Assembly: GCA_021613375.1 (NCBI GenBank)
Contig: CM038702.1
Coordinates: 26,338,349 to 26,402,348 of the forward strand
Direction of reading: 5' to 3'
DNA length: 64,000 nt
Source: Megaleporinus macrocephalus
Lineage: Eukaryota; Chordata; Actinopteri; Characiformes; Anostomidae
In this document: in pieces, positions 12,901 through 25,406 of the stretch
How positions within the stretch are numbered: position 1 is the stretch's first letter
How the letters are laid out: every line of letters starts with the position of its first letter
Position numbers and translations under genes: made by a program
The notes under the pieces: model-generated
Databases searched by the model: none
The model's input: only the letters and a program-made list of their open reading frames with translations
Told to the model about the DNA's origin: nothing

Positions 12901-15900
12901 CTTGCGCAGGCTCAAAAAGTTTGGACTGCCTCCTGATATCCTCACCAGCTTCTATAGATGCACTATAGAGAGCATCCTAACAGGCTGCATCACTGTCTGG
13001 TACGACCACCTGCGACCACAAGGCCCTAAAAGGAGTGGTGAGGACAGCAGAATACATCATAGGCAACAAACTACCAGCCTTACAGGACATCTATCAGTCC
13101 CGCTGCCTGAGAAACTAACTACCAGCCTTACAGGACATCTACCAGTCCCGCTGCCTGAGGAAAATCCAGAAGATCAGGTCAGACAGCGGTCACACGGCCT
13201 GTTCACCATACTGCCATCAGGCAGGAGATTCCGCAGCATCCAGGCCAAAACAACACGCCTACTGAACAGCTTCTACAACAGACTGTCAGGCTCCTGAACA
13301 AACTGTGAGGCTGAAAGACCCCAATACCATTCACTCGGCCACTGCTACATTGTACACTTTATATTATTTATTCTGATATCGCTGCTATGGACAATATCAC
13401 TAAGTCACTTTAAATAGATATATCTACTTAGAACCTGCCTATGCAAAAAATTTTACAGATGTCCCCCTGTTTATCCTATGTATATATCTTGTGTATTGTA
13501 TAGTCCTTTATATATTTCAGTTATAACTATATGTATATTTTTTAGCTTATTTTTACTTAAATATTGTCTATTTATTGTATGTTTGCACTGTTCTACATAT
13601 ATAATGCTGCCCTGCTGTAGAGTTGTATCTGAGCCTCACCCCAAGCATTTCAATGCATGTTATGTCCTGACATGATGTGCAAATGACAAATAAACTTGAT
13701 ACTTGAAACTTGAAACTTTAAACAAACACATTCTCCACTAAATACCAGTGTGCTTCAGCAAACAGTAACATTCTCCCAAAACATGTTCATTCTCCACCAA
13801 ACATCATCATTGTTCACCTAACACCAGTATTCTCAACCAAACACTTAAATTTTCCAACAAACATCAGGAGTCTTAACCAAACACCAACATTCTTAACCAC
13901 ACACAATTACTCTCCACCAAACACAAACATTCTCAACTCAACACATTCTCCACTAAATACCAGTAAGCTCCAGCAAACAGTAACATTCTCCACAAAACAC
14001 TTTCATTCTCTACCAAACACCAACATTCTTAACCAAACACATTCTCCACTCACTGTGTCATACAGATGTACCAGCATCAAGATATAATGGGACTGTTTCA
14101 GCTCACTCCTACTTTCCACAGAGACTGCCTCTACCTGTGCAGTTTCTAAAACTTTACCATCCAGATTTCAAACAGAGATTCTCTTAGTTCTGTTTTGGAA
14201 TTTTGCTTAAGTACTTTTTGACCAGAGGTCCCCCCCAAAGTTTCTTCCTCCAGTCTTGAGGGAGTTTTTCTTGACACCATTACCTCTGGTTTGCTCACAG
14301 GGAGATACATGCTTTGACTTAATGTTTTCGTGTTTTTAAACTTCTATAAAGCTGCTTTGTGACAACATTGTTGTAAAAAGCTCTATACGAATAAATAAAC
14401 TAACTCCACTTAATGCCAGTATGCTTCAGCGAACAGTAACATTCTCCACAAGCTCTGTAATTGTCCACCAAACATCATCATTCTCCACCAAACACTCTCA
14501 TTGTAATCAACTTTATAATGTTCAGAAATGGAGTTGACAAATCAGATTAATCTGTGCAAATTGGTTCGAACTGCATACTCGTATAGTACACCAATCTAAT
14601 ATTTATGTTTGATGATGTTTGTTGATGTGCCCTGAATTTTAAACTCATGTATAACTCGCTCTCCCTTACTTCTTCCATCAGGTCTACCAGTATATGCATG
14701 AGACAATAACAGTAAATGGCTGTCCAGAGTACCAAGCTCGCGCCACAGCAAAGGTAAGAATTCCTCATTTTCACCAAGCCCTACTGGACCTGCCTTCGTT
14801 TTACTTCTGTTGTTTCTGTAATTTAAGTCATGAGTGGCATGATCCATGATTTTAATGCACTATGAATCTTCAGCATGCATAGTTTATACATTCTGACAGT
14901 AGTAGCTGTGGAGTGATTTAATCCAGTATGAATTTGATGTGTGATTTGTTTATACATTCTCACAGTAGTAGCTGTGGAGTGATTTTAATCCAGTATGAAT
15001 CTGCAGTGTGTGATTTGTTTATACATTCTCACAGTAGTAGCTGTGGAGTGATTTAATCCAGTAGGAATGTGAGGTGTGATTTGTTTATACATTCTCACAG
15101 TAGTAGCTGTGGAGTGATTTTAATCCAGTATGAATTTGATGTGTGATTTGTTTATACATTCTCACAGTAGTAGCTGTGGAGTGATTTAATCCAGTAGGAA
15201 TGTGAGGTGTGATTAGTTTATACATTCTCACAGTAGTAGCTGTGGAGTGATTTTAAAATTGAATTTCTAGTGTCTGTAGTTTGTACAATCAAAAAATTGT
15301 GGAGTGAATTTAATACAGTATGAATCTGCAGTGGGTGTAGTTTTCATAGTCTAAAAAGATAAAATGTAGAATGACTTTAATCCAGTATGAATCTGCAGTG
15401 TGTGTAGTCCTTACAGTCTGAGAGTGATAATTTTGGAGTGAATGTAATCCAGTATGAATCTGCAGTGTGTGTAGCTTTCACAGTCTGAGAGTGATAATTT
15501 TGGAGTGAATGTAATCAAGTATGAATCTGATGTGTGTGTAGCTTTTACAGTCTGAGAGTGATAATTTTGGAGTGAATGTAATCCAGTATGAATCTGCAGT
15601 GTGTGTAGCTTTCACAGTCTGAGAGTGATAATTTTGGAGTGAATGTAATCCAGTATGAATCTGCAGTGTGTGTAGCTTTCACAGTCTGAGAGTGATAATT
15701 TTGGAGTGAATGTAATCAAGTATGAATCTGATGTGTGTGTAGCTTTTACAGTCTGAGAGTGATAATTTTGGAGTGAATGTAATCCAGTATGAATCTGCAG
15801 TGTGTGTAGCTTTCACAGTCTGAGAGTGATAATTTTGGAGTGAATGTAATCCAGTATGAATCTGCAGTGTGTGTAGCTTTTACAGTCTGAGAGTGATAAT

Positions 15901-18900
15901 TTTGGAGTGAATGTAATCAAGTATGAATCTGATGTGTGTGTAGCTGTTACAGTCTGAGAGTGATCATTTTGGAGTGAATGTAATCCAGTATGAATCTGCA
16001 GTGTGTGTAGCTTTCACAGTCTGAGAGTGATCATTTTGGAGTGAATGTAATCCAGTATGAATCTGCAGTGTGTGTAGCTTTTACAGTCTGAGAGTGATAA
16101 TTTTGGAGTGAATGTAATCCAGTATGAATCTGCAGTGTGTGTAGCTTTCACAGTCTGAGAGTGATAATTTTGGAGTGAATGTAATCCAGTATGAATCTGC
16201 AGTGTGTGTAGCTTTTACAGTCTGAGAGTGATAATTTTGGAGTGAATGTAATCCAGTATGAATCTGATGTGTGTGTAGCTTTAACAGTCTGAGAGTGATA
16301 ATTTTGGAGTGAATGTAATCCAGTATGAATCTGCAGTGTGTGTAGCTTTCACAGTCTGAGAGTGATCATTTTGGAGTGAATGTAATCCAGTATGAATCTG
16401 CAGTGTGTGTAGCTTTTACAGTCTGAGAGTGATAATTTTGGAGTGAATGTAATCCAGTATGAATCTGCAGTGTGTGTAGCTTTCACAGTCTGAGAGTGAT
16501 AATTTTGGAGTGAATGTAATCCAGTATGAATCTGCAGTGTGTGTAGCTTTCACAGTCTGAGAGTGATAATTTTGGAGTGAATGTAATCCAGTATGAATCT
16601 GCAGTGTGTGTAGCTTTCACAGTCTGAGAGTGATAGTTTTGGAGTGAATGTAATCCAGTATGAATCTGAAGTGTGTGTAGCTTTTACAGTCTGAGAGTGA
16701 TAATTTTGGAGTGAATGTAATCCAGTATGAATCTGCAGTGTGTGTAGCTTTTACAGTCTGAGAGTGATAATTTTGGAGTGAATGTAATCCAGTATGAATC
16801 TGCAGTGTGTGTAGCTTTCACAGTCTGAGAGTGATCATTTTGGAGTGAATGTAATCCAGTATGAATCTGCAGTGTGTGTAGCTTTTACAGTCTGAGAGTG
16901 ATAATTTTGGAGTGAATGTAATCCAGTATGAATCTGCTGTGTGTGTAGCTTTCACAGTCTGAGAGTGATAATTTTGGAGTGAATGTAATCCAGTATGAAT
17001 CTGCAGTGTGTGTAGCTTTTACAGTCTGAGAGTGATAATTTTGGAGTGAATGTAATCCAGTATGAATCTGCAGTGTGTGTAGCTTTAACAGTCTGAGAGT
17101 GATAATTTTGGAGTGAATGTAATCCAGTATGAATCTGCAGTGTGTGTAGCTTTCACAGTCTGAGAGTGATCATTTTGGAGTGAATGTAATCCAGTATGAA
17201 TCTGCAGTGTGTGTAGCTTTTACAGTCTGAGAGTGATAATTTTGGAGTGAATGTAATCCAGTATGAATCTGCAGTGTGTGTAGCTTTCACAGTCTGAGAG
17301 TGATAATTTTGGAGTGAATGTAATCCAGTATGAATCTGCAGTGTGTGTAGCTTTCACAGTCTGAGAGTGATAATTTTGGAGTGAATGTAATCCAGTATGA
17401 ATCTGCAGTGTGTGTAGCTTTCACAGTCTGAGAGTGATAATTTTGGAGTGAATGTAATCCAGTATGAATCTGCAGTGTGTGTAGCTTTTACAGTCTGAGA
17501 GTGATAATTTTGGAGTGAATGTAATCCAGTATGAATCTGCAGTGTGTGTAGCTTTTACAGTCTGAGAGTGATCATTTTGGAGTGAATGTAATCCAGTATG
17601 AATCTGCAGTGTGTGTAGTTTATACAGTCTTTATACAGTCTTATAGTAAAAGCATTTTATATTTAGCTGAATGCAGTGCTCCCTCAGTAATAGCACTTCT
17701 GTTATAATTCAACTCATGATATTGGATTAGTGAACCTGCTATTAGATATAGCTGTGTTATTGTTATTGAATATGCTGTCTGAGAGAATTAGTGAAATTAC
17801 ACATAGGGCTAGTACTGGCAGCAGCTTCATCATACAGTATTTATCACAAAATCATAATGCAACATACTAGATGCAGTTGCTGATGCAGTTGCTGATGTGT
17901 GCTTTGAAATACCTTCAGGAAGGAATCATGCATCATGTTTGGAAAAACCTTAATGACTTTTTGTTAATGCTTACCTTACACTACAATACACCTACAATAA
18001 TAATGAATAGAATAAAACCAAAAATAATGTTGAGGGTGCTGAGAACTGTATTGTAGGTGTGCTTCACTCTGAGGTGCACCCTGATTTGCCTAAGTGAGAG
18101 TCTGGCTGTTAAATTAACAGCGAAGTAGAAAATGTTGACAGATGTGCCCTAGATAACATACAGCACAGTAACATGAACTGTTTAGCATGTAACAGAGCAA
18201 TACACACAGTACAGGAAATTAAGGCAGCACGAACACTCGTTTTAAACTAAAACCCCCCTTAATACACTGTACTTTCAAGCACATGACAGCCCACAGCAAC
18301 TGAATAAACCCATGAATAAACCTCACTCTGTGCTGAGTTTCCGCCACACATGTAAAATGCACATGAGACTAGAGTGAACTGCTCTGTTCACCACCTCAGA
18401 TGTTTATAGCAAAAGTGTAACTATTAGAGCATAACTTTGCCACACGCTGGATGCTGTACCTCCATGCAAAGTGTCGATGTACGCCTAACTTCGAGCCAGA
18501 ACGGAGCGCAGCATAAGCCCAGTAGCACATACACTATGCTAGTGATAATGCTAGTGTAGATCCCCACAGTGTTACTCCAAAAACTAACCCAGTCATAATG
18601 GCCTCTCAAAATAGACAGATAATATTACTTATTACTTTCTTTACAAAATGGTCTCAAGGCGTTCACTTTCCAGGAAATGCTTATTTGCAGTGTAGATGGT
18701 TGCACAGCTTGCGAGCCCAGAGACACAATTTATTCAGTGCATTTAGAGGGCCCCGTTCCTGCTTTTTGCCTAGAGCTCCAGAGTCCATCCCTGATAGCGC
18801 TTGCAGTTGAAGACTGACATTACTGAGGAAGTGCGAGACTGACAACAACACAGCTTAGTAAATTATTTACTTCCTGATGATACTAAGTGCTGCAGAATGG

Positions 18901-21900
18901 ATGGATAGAGTCGTGTTGATGACTTCTATTTTTAGATCAGTCTAAGCATTCATTCAGGATGTAGTGGGAATGCTATTAGCGTGTGTGCTAGTTCCAAAAT
19001 GCAGTTATACTTCAGCACACATTTATAGCTAAAAAAATAAACAGCGTATTAACAATGTCTGAGGACAAATACAATATTTAACCCTGGGGCAGAGCAGGTA
19101 GTCGGGAGAATTCCCGGTGGGCCAGTAGCTTCTTTTTTGGGTCACTGTGATTTATTAATTAACCTGCACATAGAAGCACAAGAACAAACTATAAACATTA
19201 CATGCAAGCAAGACTGATGCGTCAAACTGGGTGAACTAGGCAATCACCAAGAGCAGCACTTCAGCAAGGAGTGCAAGGAACTTGCTCGAGTAAAGAATTT
19301 GCTGCCTGTGAGTGGCTAAGGAGCGAGGGTCCAGACTGCCTGTTTTTACCACCCCCTGCCTTAACTAAGTCCCACCTTTAACACAAGCTGACCCATCGTG
19401 GCTTAGTAACTGGAACTAGGCATGCATGTTGAATACATCAAAAACATATGAATCAGATCAGATACTCAACATCTCAAGAAAGTAAAATTTTACCTGTTTC
19501 CATAAACCATAGATATAAGAGAGGAAGTGTGGAACACACACAAAGATATAATAAGATTTCATGAACAGGAAGGAAGTTCCTAAAAGTTCATATAAGTGAC
19601 ACTCAAACAATGTTTAGAGATTAGATGAAGTTAAAACTAGTTCTTATTCCCTGTTCTACTTTAAATGATGTAACTGTTATGTTTGGATGTAGGTATGGGC
19701 ACTAGTGTGTAACTGCTGCACTTTTTAAGGTGGGACAGACATTTGAATAAGAAGAATCATGAGACTAGCCTATCAATCGATTCAGTGAATTTGCCTACAA
19801 CATAATCCAGTTCAGTGCTGGCTGACACAACAGGCAGCTGTACAGAGTTTATTACAACGTTTCCATGGCTTCAGTTCATTATCAGCACAGCAGTGTTTAA
19901 ACCTCCAGTTGTGTTTAGAAGATTTTAGCAAACTGGGTATTAGGGCTGGGCAATAAAACGATAACGATAATTATCGCAAAATAACATTTCCTCAATAGAA
20001 CTATAAGACGCAGTCGTTAGAATTAAGTTCTGTCCATGTTTTGAGAGACAACACGAACAGCCAATGAGAATGAGAATAGCGCCGCCCCCAAACCAATCAG
20101 ATGGCTGAACTAGAGTTCCAGTCATTTCATGTTTGGTTGAAGCACACAGCACAGAGTGTGGGCATAGCGGCAGCTTAACCCACATGATAGTAATCTGGTT
20201 ACTGCAGGCGTCAAAGTCGAGCAGAGAGAATAAAATAAGAGAAAACGGCGACAGAAAACATAACTACTGAAAGAAACATGTTACATGTGTTAATAATCTT
20301 AAAATAATTTGCTAATAAAATTAACGATCTCCACTGTGCAGAGCTGACAGAGCACCACACTGTTGTGTTTCTGTATAAAATACTCCCACAACTTTAGATG
20401 CAGGCGAGTGATTGTAGCCGCAGCTTGAGCTCCGGATAAATCCATGCTTTCAGTAGGCGCAGACATCTTTGTGACGCATCGATGCACATTATGCTATTCG
20501 GCGTAATTTTGTACTCGATAAAGATAAATATGTATACTGTAGGAGTTCGAGTGAGAACGCTGAGGCAAAGTTGACTTTAGAAGCAAAAATCTTTAGAACC
20601 AAAAAACTTTATTTTCTACCGAAAACAGAATCGCTAAACCAACAACCCATTCGAGCCAGAGAGTCGACTCCTCGAGTCCTTTCCTCAGACCGACCTTAAA
20701 GGGCCAGCAACAGCTTGCTTAACTCAGTTCTGTAATGTTCTATAATGCATTTGTCTATCTTCTGATAGAAAACAAATCAGAGGATAAAAACAATTTAACA
20801 AAATTTTAATTTTGATATCTTCACTTCTCACTTGAAGTAAAAAGGAAATAGTGATTTGATGTATATTGTGATATATATCGATATCGACTGATATGAAAAG
20901 ATTATCGTGATAAGATTTTTTCCCATATCTCCCAGCCCTACTGGGTATGTTTATAAGCATGTTCTTAAAAAACGATGTTGAGTTTCTGTGCATATATTTA
21001 TGCAATGTATGCATATAGTGCTATTGTACTCCAAAGGCCTTTGTGAAGGGACTTGGTGAAAATGTTAAAACAAATGACTGCCATTACTTCAGTGCATCGA
21101 GTACAAACTTGTTTTATACCTGCGGTGGCGATATGCTGTTACCTACTATCGTTTATTTTAGGTTTCTTTGTCGTGCTCTCTGAGCAGATGTTGTGTCTAT
21201 GGTGAGCAGATGCATGATTTATAGTGAAGGTGCTGCAGTGCTGTTTGTTTTGTATCAGGGTGGAAGTGTTGGAATATGTAGGGTGATGCATCTTGTGACT
21301 CCTGATATTAAAAAGTTCCACGCTGGGCCTGATTTGATCCAGCAAAAATATTTAAGGGAGACCAAAATTGTATGTTCAGGTGCATAAAAGGAGAAGTACT
21401 AAAGCTTACCCGGCTTCTTTTCTAACGCTGCTATTTTCTTTTCAATTCTCCATGTAGCGACAGGCAGCTCACCTGTCCAGTACTGAATAACCTATGGGAC
21501 TGTGACTAATACAGCCTGAGCAGCTTTAACCAATGAACATGCAATGAGTTTGCAGCCTTGTTGTCACATGATCTAAACTTTGTGATGTGCCACGCGTCTG
21601 ATTATGATCAAATATTTCACACAAACCTACAAAGTAATGATATTAGATCTGTGTTATGAAAACACAATGACAAATCAAGATTCCTTCAAGATGTATGAGG
21701 CTTTATTGTAACTTACTCTATATACAAGTACAAAGTGAAAGGAAACGTTGTCCCTCCAGAACCAGGTGACAAAAACACAAGTGTAAACAATACGTTATAC
21801 AGAGTACAGACAAAATGTAATAAAGTGCAATAAATACAAAAGACATACAATAAATAGAAAGTGGGACACAAGTCAGGTGATTTACAGTACTGAGAATATG

Positions 21901-24900
21901 TAAAGGTGTGCAAAGAGGGATGTAACATACTTCAACATATTAGCCTGCCGTATGTGAACACAACAGTCACGGAGATAGCAGCCGGAGCAACAGTAGAGGA
22001 ATACAGTGTTTTGTTGATGCAGCACTCTAGCAGCTGATATTGTTGAGTCAATGTTTAAAAATGCTAGTATTCATATATATAGATTATATCAAGTGAAGAA
22101 TCTCGGTGTAGAATGCAGTAATGACCACATTTAAATACAGTATCTCAGACATTTGCATTTGCAGAAGTGGTGTCGCTTGTGTGTGTGTGTGTGTGTGTGT
22201 GTAAAAGTATCACTCTCTGAGGGTTGAGAATCTCTAAATATACTGTTTTATGTTTCATTCACTCATAAATGTCGTTTATTGCTCCTTTAATTTGGGGCGT
22301 AATCCTAGAATGGCTAATCAGATCCCACTTATTACAGTGGAGGACCTCCTCTGGGAAAACAAATCCAGCAGTGCTGCAGTTCCGCCTGTTAGTATAGACT
22401 GCGTATGTGTTTGTCTCTCTTATAGACACTGGGCGTTGTCTCTGTCTGCTTCTTTTACAGGAGGTCTTGTTTTATATTCAAGAGAAACAGTACCGCATTA
22501 GACTTTCAAATGTGCTTCCCCCACCTGAATCCGTCAAGAGTGTTGAACAGATTTAACAAACAGTTTCAGCAGTAATTAGCCCGCCCCACACACAAACACT
22601 TAGCGTTGCCTCCAAACAGTCTTTCAATTTACTGAAGTTCATTCAAATTCATCTGCTGTAGGGAAGAGCAGGCAGTTGTGGCAGAGATAAAAGAGAGAGT
22701 GAAAGAGAAGGGGCTAAAACAAAGGGAAGAATGCTGTGTAGCTATAAAAGTGAAGGACAAGTGGGTTGACTAGAGGCAGCACTCCTCATATGAAGGCAAA
22801 TCTTTTTCGAAAAGAGAATTTCACCCCAGCGTGCTTTTCTGCACTGTTGCCAATCCATCAGAAAGAGTGGAGCTGTGCCAAAAGGTGGATTGTGCCAGAT
22901 ATACAGTGCCGGTCTACAGACTGGGAACATTTCGCCTGCTTTAAATGCGGAATTCTGTCTGTTTTAACTTCAATTAAGCAAGAAAAAGGTTTAGTGATCA
23001 TAAAGCAGCTGTATGCTAATGCTTCTGGGTGTGTTTATCTTCTGCACTCAGGGGTTCCATTATTTTTTTAGTGTGTGTGCATAACTTAGTTGTTGTGATG
23101 TAAACAAAGTCATACGGAGTGGTTTGTTGTGGTTCATTGCAGGAAAACTCAGATTACTTTACAGCAGAGTTGGGGGACTTGACTTAAGTCAGACTCGAGG
23201 CACCATTTTAAGGATTTGAGGCTTCATTGACTAACACTTATAAAAAACTCAACTTTAGGTATTCATGACTTGAGACAGAATGTCAAATCAAATATGTTTC
23301 AATAATATAAATATGAAACATGTTAGAGAATCATAATTTCTTATGACTTGAGACTTGCTTGACTGTGCCAAAGTAACTTGGGATTTGCTTGGGACTTGAA
23401 GGTTAAGACCTTCTTGCGATTTGCACATGTGTGACTTGCCCCACCTCTGCTTTGACAGTGATGGTGATGCCGTGTCTGCATCTCAAATATAGCCAGTTGA
23501 TTTACAGTCCGAACCCAGCGGAGAACCTAAGAGTTTCTTTGGAGGTTTTATACGTAGTGTTGGTAAAATACTGATAAATCTATAAAAAATGGTTTTCTTT
23601 GGTTGCAGCTTTGCTTTACAACACTCTGCATGTATCACTTCACCACAAATAGAAAAATCTGTTTTAGATCAGATCTATCATAAAGCAGTGTCACAGGCAC
23701 CAGGCAGCGTATTCATAAAATATTCATCTAATAACTTTCCGTGAGGGAGCTTTTACAGACATTAAACATCTGTTTCCCCTCACCAACCACAGTGAACAAT
23801 TCTCCAAGTTTCTCTGGGACAGAGCATTTCACATCAAACCCCTCAGAATGACTTTGTTTAAATCTTCATGAAGAAATTTAGGAAAAATCTGTGAAATTCC
23901 CAAAAGCTTCGAACTGTGATGAGTGCTGATATCATAACAGGGAGATATAATGCATGGCATCATTTCCACCATTGCACTGCTTCTATTATTAGGAGTTGTA
24001 ACAAGAAGAGCAGCAGAAACAGCTACACCGGTCGGCAGAAACATGTTTCTGTTCTGTACATAAATTAGATGCTTTCTGCTTAATGATGCAGTAAACTTTA
24101 TAGATGCGAAGCTACTCATGGACTTTGCTTGCAACTCACTCACTCACTCATGGCACGTGTATGTTTTCTTGCTGCAGTCCTCTGTGTTGGATCTCTCTCT
24201 TTGCCACTGGTGGGTGTTAGGAACCATATCAAGCATATCTGGTACACAAAACAATCTGATATACTGTCTGCTATTGCTCAGAGGCGATGACAAGACATAC
24301 AAAAATACATATATGTGCTTTTCATGCTTTTATAACTTTTAGGATGCATCCATCGTCCACACAATCTAGAAAGCTAGCTCACTCAACCGTAGCGAGCATT
24401 TTGCCTTCCCAACTGAACTAAGTAAACTTCCCTCAATTGGACGTTTTCCCTCCAAAACCTCTCTATCTGTAGTCCTTTATAAAACCATATGGTCACTGTC
24501 CAATTAAATTGGATTTTTGGTGATTTTAAATTTTTTGAGTTTTTGGCCTCTTCTGTAAAGTTCCTATTTTGGAGATACTTGTTTTTCATTGGACAGCGAC
24601 GATATTCATTCTCATGTTTTCTGGCTTGGATTAAGCGGTGAAAGATAGCTAGACAAGGTTTCCTAGGCTCTGAGAGAAACTTTCTGAGAAACCCTTTGTC
24701 GTTTTTGATGAAGAACAGTTTACTATTGTCTGTTTAGCTAAGTGCAGTGCGGTGGCTGCATTCAGTTGAAACCTGCTGAACCTATTCTCTGCACAGTGAA
24801 GACAGTTTTGCCGCACCTCAAACGATCATGCACTGCGTAATGTGGCAGAGCTCTGTTTTCAAATGAATTCAATACAGTTAGGCAAAACCACACTACAATA

Positions 24901-25359
24901 AAAAAACAACATTATTGGAGTCCATTGAGCATTGTGGAGATTGAAAAGTGCTGGGGTGCTACATTCTGAGGCTTCTTGTCCTTGTTAGACACATTTCTAC
25001 ATTGTTGCCAAAATGGGAGATTTACTTGAGTTACTTTCAAACGTTTATGGTGCACCATATTAACACTAAATAACCTTATTATTAACGTTATTCCATTTAC
25101 TGAATTCAGAACATTTTAAATCAATTATTTTTACTGTTTAAAGGCCAGAATGAGGGGGTGGGCTTAGGGTCACATTTTGGTAAGTCAGATATGTGTGTTA
25201 AAAGGCCTCACATTAAATAAACCTGATCAGGCTTTGATATGGTCAGTTATGCCAACCTGACAAAGAACATCAATAATGATATCAAAACAGTCTGAAAAAG
25301 CAAAACGTTCTCAAACTTTTGATGGGCCGTGATGCTGTTGCCCAGGGAGCCCAGTCTTT

Positions 25360-25406
<47 letters not shown>

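Larger units (their letters stand above)
12420..14510. repeat. degenerate CCAAACA-type tandem repeat, interrupted by insertions
   Basis: Phrases such as CTCCACCAAACACCA and ATTCTTAACCAAACA recur with spacing of roughly 25-30 bp at about 12420-12510, 13725-14060 and 14400-14510. The gaps between these blocks are filled by a LINE and by a dispersed repeat, so one array seems to have been split by insertions. Confidence 0.75.
3095..14681 (+). other. lin7a: lin7a intron 2
   Basis: 11.6 kb bounded by GTCAGT and CATCAG. It contains an L2-type LINE tail, a Tc1 relic, GT, GA and CA microsatellites, a CR1/Jockey-type LINE inserted in a CCAAACA-type tandem repeat, and a teleost dispersed repeat just before exon 3. 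Nothing recognisable was seen in about 4,500-5,590, 8,730-9,880 or 9,940-12,400. Confidence 0.8.

Noticed and set aside
14886..17630. CRISPR-like regular repeat array
   Set aside because: Units are contiguous 67-bp repeats without unique spacers, in an animal intron; it is a minisatellite.
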